The position numbers and the translations under genes were made by a program. Below the pieces are notes generated by a model. That model did not search any database, had not been told where the DNA came from, and saw nothing but the letters and a program-made list of their open reading frames with translations. 63,879 nt of DNA from a virus: positions 1-63,879 of IMG/VR virus record IMGVR_UViG_3300021425_000033; one strand, written 5' to 3'. Positions 15,414 through 22,763 of the stretch are shown piece by piece (position 1 is the first letter of the stretch; each line of letters starts with the position of its first letter).

Positions 15414-15694
15414 TGTCTGTCAAGTTTCTACATAAAGCACCTGATGGGTTTCATTATAGTCAAACACAATTCAAACGCAATATAACTGCCATTTGGATTC
15501 ATTATGAACGTAGATTTGACTACAATAACGGTGAACCAGTTAAGTGTATCTGGGGATTCTTTAATTCCAAAACCAAACAATGGCACTCACCAGTTAATTC
15601 ATCAACAGTAGGTGATGTAGTGGACCCTGCAAGGACTACACCTTATTCTGCAATGTTACTCAATCTTAATCCCCTAGAAGCATGTTTCCAATGA
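15413..15694 (+). CDS. Conserved hypothetical protein
   Basis: A 93-aa protein rich in aromatic residues ('ITAIWIHYERRFDYNNG', 'CIWGFFNSKTKQWHSPV') with a short beta domain. Overlaps neighbours by 1 and 4 bp. The alternating strand pattern suggests a compact beta fold. No function recognised. Confidence 0.7.
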   Translation: MSVKFLHKAPDGFHYSQTQFKRNITAIWIHYERRFDYNNGEPVKCIWGFFNSKTKQWHSPVNSSTVGDVVDPARTTPYSAMLLNLNPLEACFQ

Positions 15695-15840
15695 ATACCA
15701 ATCAAGTCGTGGATGAAATCGAAGCATACTGGAACAATCGTATGTGCCAATTAGTGTCAGAAAACCGACTGGATGACTCTGATGCTCTATATCTAGAGTT
15801 TGTTGTTGATGGAGAAGAACCTGAATACTGGAGTGCTTAA
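15691..15840 (+). CDS. Small acidic hypothetical protein
   Basis: A 49-aa protein. ATG at 15691 overlaps the upstream stop (ATGA); an ATG at 15682 would add three residues. Acidic, ends 'GEEPEYWSA'. The stop abuts the next ATG. Confidence 0.6.
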   Translation: MNTNQVVDEIEAYWNNRMCQLVSENRLDDSDALYLEFVVDGEEPEYWSA

Positions 15841-16017
15841 ATGGTATTTGTTGAGGGAACCACAGTATCGTATAAAAAAGTTAAAGGAGTGATCGCCTTT
15901 GTAGATGACAAATCAATTTCAATTCTTGTCAGTAAAGGTCATCATAAATCTCATGATGTTCGTGTAGTGGTGTATAAATCAGATTTCCATCTTATTCATC
16001 CACTTGAACAAAAATGA
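15841..16017 (+). CDS. Small beta-rich hypothetical protein
   Basis: A 58-aa protein starting at the base after the previous stop. 'GTTVSYKKVKGVIAFVDDKS' followed by 'SISILV' and 'VRVVVYKSDF' suggests an SH3-like or other small beta barrel. I recall similar proteins in cyanophage early regions. ATGA overlap downstream. Confidence 0.65.
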   Translation: MVFVEGTTVSYKKVKGVIAFVDDKSISILVSKGHHKSHDVRVVVYKSDFHLIHPLEQK

Positions 16018-16118
16018 ACTCAAAATCTAAAATTTTTTTTAGTGTCTGGTGGTGTGCTTATCAACGCAGGTGGATATATAAAGGAACTGGTGTAGAGGAG
16101 GAAGATGAGATTTCGTGA
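16014..16118 (+). CDS. Trp-rich micro-protein, copy 1
   Basis: A 34-aa protein, ATGA-coupled. The core 'WWCAYQRRWIYKGT' matches 'WCCAYQRRWIYRGT' of the 59-aa protein at 17045, and 25 bases of DNA in this core are identical. This copy ends early and overlaps the next gene by 14 bp, so it may be the shortened duplicate. Confidence 0.6.
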   Translation: MNSKSKIFFSVWWCAYQRRWIYKGTGVEEEDEIS

Positions 16119-16332
16119 TATTGAGTTTCTGCGTGGTGTTGGTGCATTTGCTGCAACCTCCACTGTATTCATTGCTATTCTGATCGTGCTTGCTTACTTT
16201 AGTTCAGGTGGTGAACCTCTGAAATCATCTTTTGAGGTTGTTGACAAATACAAAGAGTGTGATGTGGTAAGATACGCACCACACCAAGTAGCAGAGTACA
16301 AGTATTTCCTTTATTGTGAGAAGAACAAATGA
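16105..16332 (+). CDS. Small membrane protein
   Basis: A 75-aa protein with one transmembrane segment (about residues 12-34, 'AATSTVFIAILIVLAYF'). The extramembrane tail 'FEVVDKYKECDVVRYAPHQV' ends in 'YKYFLYCEK'. I recognise this tail as a recurrent cyanophage family of unknown role. GGAGG lies just upstream of the ATG. ATGA overlap with the next gene. Confidence 0.75.
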   Translation: MRFRDIEFLRGVGAFAATSTVFIAILIVLAYFSSGGEPLKSSFEVVDKYKECDVVRYAPHQVAEYKYFLYCEKNK

Positions 16333-16511
16333 CTGAACGAGACCTAAAACAACAACTCCAATATTCCTACTATGAGGATATGGAGGATGGTAGAACAACT
16401 GAAACGATTGATTATGATGCCTTGATTGAAATTATTGATGATTTGTATGATAAAATTGAAACACTTCAAAGAGATAATGAAATTCTAAAATCTTATGCTT
16501 GGGAACGATGA
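16329..16511 (+). CDS. Small coiled-coil protein
   Basis: A 60-aa acidic protein with a C-terminal coiled coil ('IIDDLYDKIETLQRDNEI'). ATGA overlaps on both sides. Function unknown. Confidence 0.65.
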   Translation: MTERDLKQQLQYSYYEDMEDGRTTETIDYDALIEIIDDLYDKIETLQRDNEILKSYAWER

Positions 16512-16966
16512 ATGAAGACATGCCATGGGTTAATCTCACACAAGAGGAAGTAGATGAACTTCGCAACAAGAAACACGAACTCACTGAATACGGCAAACAG
16601 AAGTTGAAAGAAATGATGACACACGAAGAAATGTTGGAAATTGCTGAAAAAAGAGAGGCAGAGAATAGACCATTCTATCGTTTCTTTGCTATCGAATACT
16701 TTGCTACTGGAGAGGGTATGTCTTTCTGGTTGAAAGTATGTCGTAACTATCCACCACACAATGATAGAGATTACGATTTAGAAAGATTCGCTAAGTTTAT
16801 TGGTGAAGGTGCAGAGTATTATCTACATGGTTTGGAAACTCCAACACAAGAGGAGTTTATGGAAAAGTATGCTAAACTTATCCCACCATACATTGTGAAA
16901 ATGATTGAACGTAGAGACCAACCAGGGTTTGATTGGGAAACCCACCTTTACTTTAACTACTCATGA
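16508..16966 (+). CDS. Conserved hypothetical protein
   Basis: A 152-aa protein from the ATG at 16508, which overlaps the previous stop. Helical N-terminus with many Lys/Glu, aromatic C-terminus ('FYRFFAIEYFATGEGMSFW', 'GAEYYLHGLETP'). It is one of the few proteins over 150 aa in this stretch, so it is probably a folded enzyme or binding protein. No motif recognised. Confidence 0.7.
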   Translation: MNEDMPWVNLTQEEVDELRNKKHELTEYGKQKLKEMMTHEEMLEIAEKREAENRPFYRFFAIEYFATGEGMSFWLKVCRNYPPHNDRDYDLERFAKFIGEGAEYYLHGLETPTQEEFMEKYAKLIPPYIVKMIERRDQPGFDWETHLYFNYS

Positions 16967-17044
16967 TCCGCACAACAAAATCTATCACTTAAACATTTCT
17001 GCTGATGGTGATAAACTGAGATACTATTAGAGTGATGAAACCCC

Positions 17045-17224
17045 GTGACTGATAAATCTAAAATCTTCTACAACATCTGGTGTTGTGCTTATCAACGCAG
17101 GTGGATATATAGAGGAACTGATAGAGAGCACAGAGAACACGAAACTGTTCGTATGTGTCTTGATATGAAAGATGTGACTTTTTATAAGTTTGATTCAGAA
17201 AAACCTCACTACTTAAAAAGATGA
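17045..17224 (+). CDS. Trp-rich micro-protein, copy 2, GTG start
   Basis: A 59-aa protein starting with GTG. The only upstream ATG, at 17035, is out of frame and stops quickly. The 'AYQRRWIYRGT' core is shared with the 34-aa protein at 16014. The C-terminal half is basic then acidic. The stop overlaps the next ATG (ATGA), and a membrane protein follows, as it does after copy 1. Confidence 0.6.
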   Translation: MTDKSKIFYNIWCCAYQRRWIYRGTDREHREHETVRMCLDMKDVTFYKFDSEKPHYLKR

Positions 17225-17448
17225 AAAATTTTTGGGAACGTTATTGGAAATGGAGTGATAAAATCAATGCACCATTTCGTGAACATAAAGAAAGACTGAT
17301 TCTTTATGTTGTATTAGCACAAACTGTCTTAGTAACTATTGGATTGCTTAATTTGTTTAAGACAAATAATCAGCAGTTAATTATGCTTTGTCGTCCAATA
17401 AATTTTAGTGATGTAATATGTGTTCAGGCAGAAGTTATAGAAGAATAG
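17221..17448 (+). CDS. Small membrane protein
   Basis: A 75-aa protein. Basic, aromatic N-terminus ('FWERYWKWSDKINAPF') and one transmembrane segment ('LILYVVLAQTVLVTIGLL', about residues 26-43). It occupies the same place relative to the Trp-rich gene as the 16105 membrane protein, but the sequences are not obviously alike. Confidence 0.7.
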   Translation: MKNFWERYWKWSDKINAPFREHKERLILYVVLAQTVLVTIGLLNLFKTNNQQLIMLCRPINFSDVICVQAEVIEE

Positions 17449-17459
17449 AGGAAATTGGA

Positions 17460-17633
17460 ATGATTAGTACTGAACTATTCCCATATACTTCTTTTCCAAT
17501 TCGTTTAGAGTTTATGGAAGGAAAGCATTCCAGAGTTTGTTATTTCCAAGATAAAACACATCTCAATAAATATCTTATCAAACATAAAATCAACAAGAAA
17601 ACTGCTAATATTCTTTACAATGAAGAAACCTAA
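17460..17633 (+). CDS. Small hypothetical protein
   Basis: A 57-aa protein from the ATG at 17460, preceded by GAGGAAATTGGA. A longer reading from 17418 would start in the upstream gene. Basic C-terminal half. It overlaps the chimeric gene by 14 bp. Confidence 0.6.
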   Translation: MISTELFPYTSFPIRLEFMEGKHSRVCYFQDKTHLNKYLIKHKINKKTANILYNEET

Positions 17634-17892
17634 AAATTGGTGGTATATTTGGAGTAAATCTCTTGGAGAAAAGGCATCATCATGCAATAAGACATCAGAT
17701 AAGGTTAAAGTCAATCGTGAGGAGTTCTTCAACACTCTCAATGCTTGGGGCAAAGATCCTAACAAGAAGTTCGGTCTCTGTGTTGTTCCTGTTTATTCGC
17801 AGGTTGGTATTGCTACCGAGCGAGCATTGCAGAACATTGTTGATACTGTGTTTGAAAAAGGTGAACTTCTTGATAGTGTGGTGCGTCGATGA
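17620..17892 (+). CDS. Chimeric gene: small-protein N-terminus fused to pieces of an SF2 helicase
   Basis: A 90-aa ORF made of three pieces. Residues 1-27 ('NWWYIWSKSLGEKASSCNK') match the start of the 20569 membrane protein ('NAWRWWAKAIGEKASKDDK'). Residues 28-51 ('KVNREEFFNTLNAWGKD') match residues 289-310 of the 21369 helicase. Residues 52-90 ('GLCVVPVYSQVGI...') match helicase residues 359-397 up to its C-terminus. The 48 helicase residues in between, which hold motifs V and VI, are missing, yet the frame is kept. It cannot be an active helicase or the normal membrane protein. It may be a decaying recombination product or a new small protein. Confidence 0.75.
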   Translation: MKKPKNWWYIWSKSLGEKASSCNKTSDKVKVNREEFFNTLNAWGKDPNKKFGLCVVPVYSQVGIATERALQNIVDTVFEKGELLDSVVRR

Positions 17893-18107
17893 AATTCAAA
17901 TATACTAACAGTAATATCCTAGAAGCAAATCCTGGTCCTGTTGGATTTATTATTGGTAAAGGTGAATATGCTGCCATTCCTTATGGTAATCAACTGATGA
18001 TTATTCACAACGGACAACAACTCAAAGTGTGTAGAAATGAGAAATCTGCTCATAACTTTATTGAAAATCACAAAAAGCAACAACAGAAACAGGGAACCCC
18101 TAAGTAG
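17889..18107 (+). CDS. Small hypothetical protein
   Basis: A 72-aa protein, ATGA-coupled to the chimeric gene. Beta-rich ('GFIIGKGEYAAIPYGNQLM') with a Lys/Gln tail. It is the last gene of the small-ORF operon before a terminator. Function unknown. Confidence 0.65.
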   Translation: MKFKYTNSNILEANPGPVGFIIGKGEYAAIPYGNQLMIIHNGQQLKVCRNEKSAHNFIENHKKQQQKQGTPK

Positions 18108-18156
18108 CAAGTAAAAAGCAAATAAGCACAAGAACATTGTGGACGGTGGTTGATAG

Positions 18157-18183
18157 AGAGGGTCGGAAATGACCCTCTTTTTT
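18157..18183 (+). terminator. Rho-independent terminator
   Basis: Stem AGAGGGTC / GACCCTCT (8 bp), 6-nt loop, six T. It closes the small-gene operon. Confidence 0.9.
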
Positions 18184-18191
18184 AATAAATA
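18184..18191 (+). promoter_or_regulatory. Late promoter (AATAAATA)
   Basis: NATAAATA directly after the terminator T-run and 15 bp before the ATG at 18206. Confidence 0.7.
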
Positions 18192-18205
18192 TTTGAAAAA
18201 GTGTT

Positions 18206-20107
18206 ATGATAATATCCAGTCAGTTTAAAAAACTAACAAAAAAAGATATTTCTAAAATTTCGGACGATAAACTTAAAAATATCTTGACTATTTTCTCATC
18301 TAAGACTAATGAGGACGATATTGGGTACTTATTTAAAAGTTCTTTTTCCTTGAGGCAACGAGTATATATTAGATCAAAAGTTCTTCATGATTTTTCTTCA
18401 AGAAATGAAAACCAAAATATCACTGTTGATTTGATAGCAAAAACTATAAAGTCTACAATAGATGGGGAAGATTTAGAATCTCTTGGCAATGTAAACGATA
18501 TTAAAATACTTCTGAAAAAATATCTTTCCAATTATCAAAATAGAACAACAGTTGTCTATGGTACTTTATCAATTCTTGGTGAAGTTGTAACAATGTATGT
18601 TTGCAGTGAAAATTTACCAAAAGAAATGGATTTTTATGATTTTTTAGATCAAATTTATTTCTTAAAATGGCAACCAAATAGAAATTTAAATCATTTTAAT
18701 ATATATACCGACATTCCATTAAGTACCGAAAAAATTTCTTATATGTCGGCAATTTATGATAATGCAAAATATAATACAGGTTATTATGAATGGTTATATT
18801 CTGCATATTATAGTGCAAAGAAAATTATAGAAAAGTGTGGTAATGATGGCAAATCATATGAGTATTATCACGAATCTTCTGATTTTGTTAATTTTATAAA
18901 AAATCATTTTAAACAGGATAAAAATCGTTGCTTTACAATGATGGAAAACTATCAGAAAAGTGTTGGAAAAAAATTTTTTAGTGAATCTAATAAGTTATCT
19001 ACAGCAGACATTTATCTGGTGAAGAAGAATCAAAGACAAAATATTGAAAAAGCAATAAATCAAAAAGTAAAAATAGTAAATGATACTAAGATATTAAATC
19101 CAAGACATTATTTGGAATTGATAACTCAATTATATCGTGCAAAGATGATGTTTCCCGTTAGTTTGAAGCAGGTTAAAGTCAGCAATCCTCCATTTTCAAT
19201 ATTAAATTATAATTCCGTATATTTGCATGAAAATAAAGAAGATGATGATTGGTTTTTAACGGAAGTAAGATTTTTGATGCAATTATCAAAAAATAAACCG
19301 GAATTTGAAAAGTATTTGAACGACTTAATTTCGATAGAAAGTTTAACTCCAAATAATTATAAATTGTCACTGACTACACAATATTTTAATTTTACTTATA
19401 AAATTGAAAAACCAGGTAAATCAATTAAGCACTTGAATTATTTTATTGAGTTATTGCCAGGTGCTGGATCTGTTCTAATTAAACCAGGTAGACAAGGTGG
19501 ACCTTCAGAAACAACATCACAAACGGGGGAAGGTCAAGTAACTCTTAATGTTTTTAATGAAATGTCAAATCATCCCAGTTATAGATCTTCTTTTAATAGG
19601 GCATATCAAGAATTGATAAAAAATAGAATTAGCATTATTAATGAAATTGATGATAAAAACACCCAAGCAAAAACGATATTGAGAAAATCCAAACTTTTGT
19701 CAAAAGATGATTTTATTAAAATTATTGAATCTTTGAAAAATAAAACAAATAGATCTCGTTTCCTGATAAAATATGCAGATTATCTTATAGAAAAAGAAAT
19801 ACCATCAACTCTTACGCAAGGCATAAAAAACAAGTATAAGTTAATAAAACCAAGAAAAAGTGGAGATGTTGTTGCTGATAGAAATATAGATCAGTTTAGA
19901 AACTTGTTAATCAATATTGAATTCTTATATTTTTTATCTGCAAATCAATCAAATATCAAAGAATTGGTTAAGAAAAAAATAGTTATGAGCCTCCACTCCG
20001 CAGCATCTGGTAGAGGTTATTTGCTTTTATCGAGTTCGAGGATGGCAAGGGGAAAAGCATATTTGGATGATATTCAATCTGCTGTTACATTAAAAGTTGG
20101 AAGGTAG
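18206..20107 (+). CDS. Large uncharacterised protein in an isolated late unit
   Basis: A 633-aa protein, visibly more A/T-rich (Asn, Lys, Ile, Tyr) than the genes around it. No domain recognised with confidence. Features seen: helical N-terminal 100 residues, a central 'KLSTADIYLVKK' that resembles a 'xxADIyLV' strand found in some phage proteins with nuclease-like folds, a Gly/Ser loop ('LIKPGRQGGPSETT'), and a C-terminus 'GYLLLSSSRMARGKAYL'. A terminator and a late promoter lie directly upstream and the first dyad-type early promoter follows the stop, so it is a self-contained late gene embedded in the early region. That fits a transferred cargo gene. Possible virion-packaged or anti-host protein; not shown. 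Confidence 0.75.
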   Translation: MIISSQFKKLTKKDISKISDDKLKNILTIFSSKTNEDDIGYLFKSSFSLRQRVYIRSKVLHDFSSRNENQNITVDLIAKTIKSTIDGEDLESLGNVNDIKILLKKYLSNYQNRTTVVYGTLSILGEVVTMYVCSENLPKEMDFYDFLDQIYFLKWQPNRNLNHFNIYTDIPLSTEKISYMSAIYDNAKYNTGYYEWLYSAYYSAKKIIEKCGNDGKSYEYYHESSDFVNFIKNHFKQDKNRCFTMMENYQKSVGKKFFSESNKLSTADIYLVKKNQRQNIEKAINQKVKIVNDTKILNPRHYLELITQLYRAKMMFPVSLKQVKVSNPPFSILNYNSVYLHENKEDDDWFLTEVRFLMQLSKNKPEFEKYLNDLISIESLTPNNYKLSLTTQYFNFTYKIEKPGKSIKHLNYFIELLPGAGSVLIKPGRQGGPSETTSQTGEGQVTLNVFNEMSNHPSYRSSFNRAYQELIKNRISIINEIDDKNTQAKTILRKSKLLSKDDFIKIIESLKNKTNRSRFLIKYADYLIEKEIPSTLTQGIKNKYKLIKPRKSGDVVADRNIDQFRNLLINIEFLYFLSANQSNIKELVKKKIVMSLHSAASGRGYLLLSSSRMARGKAYLDDIQSAVTLKVGR

Positions 20108-20162
20108 GACACCTAAACAACTGGCACATTAAATGGCATTTTTCAAGAATCTGTGATAAATT
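20106..20162 (+). promoter_or_regulatory. Early promoter of the dyad-box family (unit 5)
   Basis: Half-site AGGACAC at 20106, box CTGGCACA at 20121, -10 TAAATT at 20157 (36 bp), ATG 27 bp after the -10. Confidence 0.5.
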
Positions 20163-20183
20163 GAATGTAGTTGAGAAATTTCC

Positions 20184-20399
20184 ATGTCATTAGAACGAAA
20201 GTTTTTGGAATCTGAGTATGGTAAAGATGTCATAGATTTTTACCTAAAGAATGTCTCCAATAAATTGGATTACTTTTCAGTAAGATATTGCGAAGATATT
20301 AAAGAGGATCCTCAAGATACATATTCTTACATCTGGGATCCAATATCCAAATCTACATTTCTAACTGAAAATGAGATTGGTGATTTGGAGGAAGGTTGA
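20184..20399 (+). CDS. Small acidic hypothetical protein
   Basis: A 71-aa acidic protein ('RYCEDIKEDPQDTYSYIWD'). Single gene between two dyad-type promoters; the stop overlaps the next dyad. Function unknown. Confidence 0.65.
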   Translation: MSLERKFLESEYGKDVIDFYLKNVSNKLDYFSVRYCEDIKEDPQDTYSYIWDPISKSTFLTENEIGDLEEG

Positions 20400-20453
20400 C
20401 AATCTCAAAACTGGCACACAGTCTTGCCAAACCACCAGGATCTCCTGTATATT
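20395..20453 (+). promoter_or_regulatory. Early promoter of the dyad-box family (unit 6)
   Basis: Half-site GTTGACA at 20395, box CTGGCACAC at 20411, -35 TTGCCA at 20424, 18-bp spacer, -10 TATATT at 20448, then AAAAGAGTCAAA. Confidence 0.75.
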
Positions 20454-20477
20454 AAAAGAGTCAAAAACAAACCACTA

Positions 20478-20516
20478 ATGGCAACTCGTTCACGCATAGG
20501 AAAACTCACTGTTTAG
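20478..20516 (+). pseudogene. Remnant of a small cyanophage gene (MATRSRIGKL)
   Basis: A 12-codon ORF 'MATRSRIGKLTV' at the exact place where the gene of this promoter should start. The first ten residues match the start of a small protein family I recall from cyanophage early regions, normally much longer. The rest has been lost. It may survive as a leader peptide for 20569. Confidence 0.5.
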
Positions 20517-20568
20517 TCTTATGCTATCCAGAGCATTGGCACGAGTTAGAATATATCAAGAGTAGGAA

Positions 20569-20811
20569 ATGTCAAAAAGAAAAAATGCATGGAGATGGTG
20601 GGCAAAGGCAATAGGAGAGAAGGCAAGTAAAGATGACAAAGAATCAGATGTCGTTGCTATTGTACGGACTGTTATATTCCTCACTTATCTCATTACTAAC
20701 TGTTTTATTGTTTCTGGAGTAATTCGACACTGGAATGATGTACCGAGTGAACTATCTCAAACCAAAGAAAAAAGGTTATGCCAAACAGACAGCAACCTTT
20801 CTAAAGATTGA
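20569..20811 (+). CDS. Small membrane protein (K-N-x-W-x-W-W-x-K-A family)
   Basis: An 80-aa protein. Amphipathic N-terminus 'NAWRWWAKAIGEKASKDDK' followed by a transmembrane segment ('TVIFLTYLITNCFIVSGVI', residues 34-52). I recall this as a common cyanophage family of unknown role. The N-terminus was reused in the chimeric gene at 17620. The last 25 residues are read through a second gene in another frame and are probably not conserved. GAGTAGGAA precedes the ATG. Confidence 0.75.
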   Translation: MSKRKNAWRWWAKAIGEKASKDDKESDVVAIVRTVIFLTYLITNCFIVSGVIRHWNDVPSELSQTKEKRLCQTDSNLSKD

Positions 20812-20884
20812 AGACGCAATCTTCTGGGAAGAACATGTAAAGAAAAACCTGGATGCAGTGGACACTCAGATTACTGTCCACTGA
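20738..20884 (+). CDS. Small conserved protein overlapping the membrane-protein gene
   Basis: A 48-aa protein in a different frame, overlapping 20569 by 74 bp. 'YLKPKKKGYAKQTATFLKIE' then 'DAIFWEEHVKK' is a recognisable cyanophage small protein, so this is the real gene in the overlap. An extra ATG at 20735 is in frame. The stop lies within the CTGTCCAC box of the next promoter. Confidence 0.7.
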   Translation: MYRVNYLKPKKKGYAKQTATFLKIEDAIFWEEHVKKNLDAVDTQITVH

Positions 20885-20915
20885 TTTGACCACTGTCCCC
20901 CGATTCCTGTATATT
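20858..20915 (+). promoter_or_regulatory. Early promoter of the dyad-box family (unit 7)
   Basis: Perfect inverted half-sites GTGGACA (20858) and TGTCCAC (20875), -35 TTGACC at 20886, 18-bp spacer, -10 TATATT at 20910, then AAAAGAGTCAAA. ATG 30 bp after the -10. Confidence 0.85.
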
Positions 20916-20939
20916 AAAAGAGTCAAACAACTGACACCT

Positions 20940-21077
20940 ATGGATTATTTCATCAACGATCAACAAATTGAAGAACTGGTCAACTTTGATTATGTCTGTG
21001 AAGATCTTGCAGACTTGATTGAAGAAGAACAAGACTTCGGCATGAACGAATACCTCAAGTCCAACATTGATTACTGA
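20940..21077 (+). CDS. Small acidic hypothetical protein
   Basis: A 45-aa protein, very acidic ('DYVCEDLADLIEEEQDFGMN'). The ORF extends upstream through the promoter, but the ATG at 20940 is at the standard distance from the -10. Possibly a DNA-mimic-like or protein-binding peptide; speculative. Confidence 0.65.
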   Translation: MDYFINDQQIEELVNFDYVCEDLADLIEEEQDFGMNEYLKSNIDY

Positions 21078-21081
21078 TCTA

Positions 21082-21300
21082 ATGAATCCTCCCACCTCCA
21101 CTGTTAATGTCCTGCCTCATCTCAAAGAACTTCGTGAGAAGTGGAGGCAGCAAGATTTCCGACTCACTAAAGAACAGCAAGAAGAATATGATATTCTCTT
21201 GCAAGCACGTCGGGAACGTGTCAAATACTTTTACGACAACGGTTTGGTTCAAGTTGGTCCCAAAGTGACTAAAAAGGCACAAGAAGACCTGGACGATTGA
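21082..21300 (+). CDS. Small helical hypothetical protein
   Basis: A 72-aa protein, charged and helical ('LKELREKWRQQDFRLTKEQQ'). Same transcript as the 45-aa protein. The start at 21082 avoids overlap with the upstream stop. Function unknown. Confidence 0.65.
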   Translation: MNPPTSTVNVLPHLKELREKWRQQDFRLTKEQQEEYDILLQARRERVKYFYDNGLVQVGPKVTKKAQEDLDD

Positions 21301-21304
21301 ACAA

Positions 21305-21347
21305 GTGGCACAGAGGGTCTCCTGGAGGTCTCTCTGTGCTTTATATT
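21305..21347 (+). promoter_or_regulatory. Early promoter of the dyad-box family (unit 8) with terminator-like hairpin
   Basis: Box GTGGCACAG at 21305, -10 TATATT at 21342, ATG 27 bp downstream. Between them GCACAGAG (21308) is inverted as CTCTGTGC (21332), a long hairpin ended by TTTAT that can terminate the upstream transcript. Confidence 0.65.
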
Positions 21348-21368
21348 ATCTACATCAACGGAACACGA

Positions 21369-22562
21369 ATGACTCTGACCCTGCGACCACATCAACAACG
21401 CATCCTTGATCGTATGCTTGCTTATGCTAAGGGTCAAATTGTTGTCCCTACTGGTGGTGGTAAAACATTGACTATGATTGTTGATACTAAAGATCGTCAT
21501 GATCGTATCAACAATGGCACAACCACAGTTGTTGTTGCTCCTCGTATTCTTTTGGCAGAACAACTGTGCTCTGAGTTTTTGGAGATTATTGATACTACCT
21601 ATACTCATGTGATGCATGTTCATAGTGGTGAGACACACCACTATTCTTCTACTAAACCCGAACAGATTCACCTGTTTGCTAACACTGCAAGAACTGCTGG
21701 TGAGAATGTAATCATCTTCACCACTTACAATTCTCTTGATCGTGTTCGTCAAGCAGATATTGAAGTGAATACCATTTACTTTGATGAAGCACACAATTCC
21801 GTGAAGAAGAACTTCTTCGGTGCTACTGAGTTCTTTGCTGGTGCAGCAGATCGTTGCTACTTCTACACTGCAACTCCCAAACATTCTCTCACTCCTAAGA
21901 AACCAGGCATGAACTGGGGAGATGTTTATGGTCAAGTGCTGTGCAATGTTCCTGCTCCTGAACTTGTCGAACAGGGTTACATTCTTCCTCCCAAAGTTGT
22001 AGTCAAGCAACTGCCTTTGATCAAAGGTCGTAAGGTAATGTGGGCAGAGGATAGTGTCAACCTATTGGAAACGATTGATGACAACAACATCGACAAGACT
22101 TTGATCTGTGCTCGTACTACCAAGCAAATCATTGGACTGATCAGCAACTCTGACTTTTGCGTTCAACTTGCACAACGTGGTTATTCTTGGATGACGATTA
22201 CATCCAAGACTGGTGCAATCATTGATGGTAAGAAGGTCAATCGTGAGCAATTCTTTGAGACTCTCAATGCATGGGGCAAGGATTCTTCTAAGAAGTTCGT
22301 TGTGATTCACCACAGTATTCTGTCTGAAGGTATCAACGTCAATGGACTGGAAGCAGTCATCTTCATGCGTAACATGGATTACATTGGTATCAGTCAGTCT
22401 ATTGGTCGTGTGATTCGTTTGGGTGCTGATACCAAGACGTTTGGTCTTGTTTGCATCCCAACTTATGACTCCGTTGGTATCAGCACTGCCCGTAAAGTTC
22501 AGGCAGTTGTTGATGTCGTGTTTAATCAAGGTCAACCTGCAATTTCAGAGATCAAACGATGA
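21369..22562 (+). CDS. SF2 DEAH-box helicase
   Basis: A 397-aa protein. Walker A PTGGGKT (27-33), 'VVVAPRILLAEQL', DEAH (139-142), 'FYTATPK' (165-171), 'LSEGINVNGLEA' (319-329) and 'QSIGRVIRLG' (343-352) give a complete SF2 core. It is about 90 aa shorter than its paralogue at 10059, mainly in the middle. The ORF runs upstream of 21369, but this ATG is the first after the -10 box. Neighbours are a PD-(D/E)XK nuclease and a ligase-like protein. A partial copy of its C-terminus lies in the chimeric gene at 17620. Likely DNA or RNA unwinding or remodelling in early infection. Confidence 0.88.
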   Translation: MTLTLRPHQQRILDRMLAYAKGQIVVPTGGGKTLTMIVDTKDRHDRINNGTTTVVVAPRILLAEQLCSEFLEIIDTTYTHVMHVHSGETHHYSSTKPEQIHLFANTARTAGENVIIFTTYNSLDRVRQADIEVNTIYFDEAHNSVKKNFFGATEFFAGAADRCYFYTATPKHSLTPKKPGMNWGDVYGQVLCNVPAPELVEQGYILPPKVVVKQLPLIKGRKVMWAEDSVNLLETIDDNNIDKTLICARTTKQIIGLISNSDFCVQLAQRGYSWMTITSKTGAIIDGKKVNREQFFETLNAWGKDSSKKFVVIHHSILSEGINVNGLEAVIFMRNMDYIGISQSIGRVIRLGADTKTFGLVCIPTYDSVGISTARKVQAVVDVVFNQGQPAISEIKR

Positions 22563-22762
22563 ATTACACCAGAGAACAACTAATTGATGCACTTCAACGG
22601 GAGTATGTGTTTCTCTGCCACGATGATTATGAACCATTTGAAGATATGACAGCAGAGGAACATTTCGAGTGGTTGCATACTCTATCCGATGAAGATCTGA
22701 TCGAAGGGACATGCACCGATGAAATATATTCTCTTAAAGAATATATGAATCACTGGGGGTAG
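22559..22762 (+). CDS. Small acidic conserved protein
   Basis: A 67-aa protein, ATGA-coupled to the helicase. Acidic with many His/Tyr ('FLCHDDYEPFEDMTAEEHFE', 'WLHTLSDEDL'). Coupling suggests a helicase partner, but no function is recognised. Confidence 0.7.
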   Translation: MNYTREQLIDALQREYVFLCHDDYEPFEDMTAEEHFEWLHTLSDEDLIEGTCTDEIYSLKEYMNHWG

Positions 22763-22763
22763 T

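Noticed and set aside
17663-17908. Alternative-frame ORF over the chimeric gene
   Set aside because: The frame with helicase similarity and ATGA coupling is 17620-17892; the other has low-complexity Ser/Leu content.
21249-22010. Long minus-strand ORF (253 codons) across the helicase gene
   Set aside because: It is antisense to a clear SF2 helicase, has no motif and no RBS; a shadow of codon bias.
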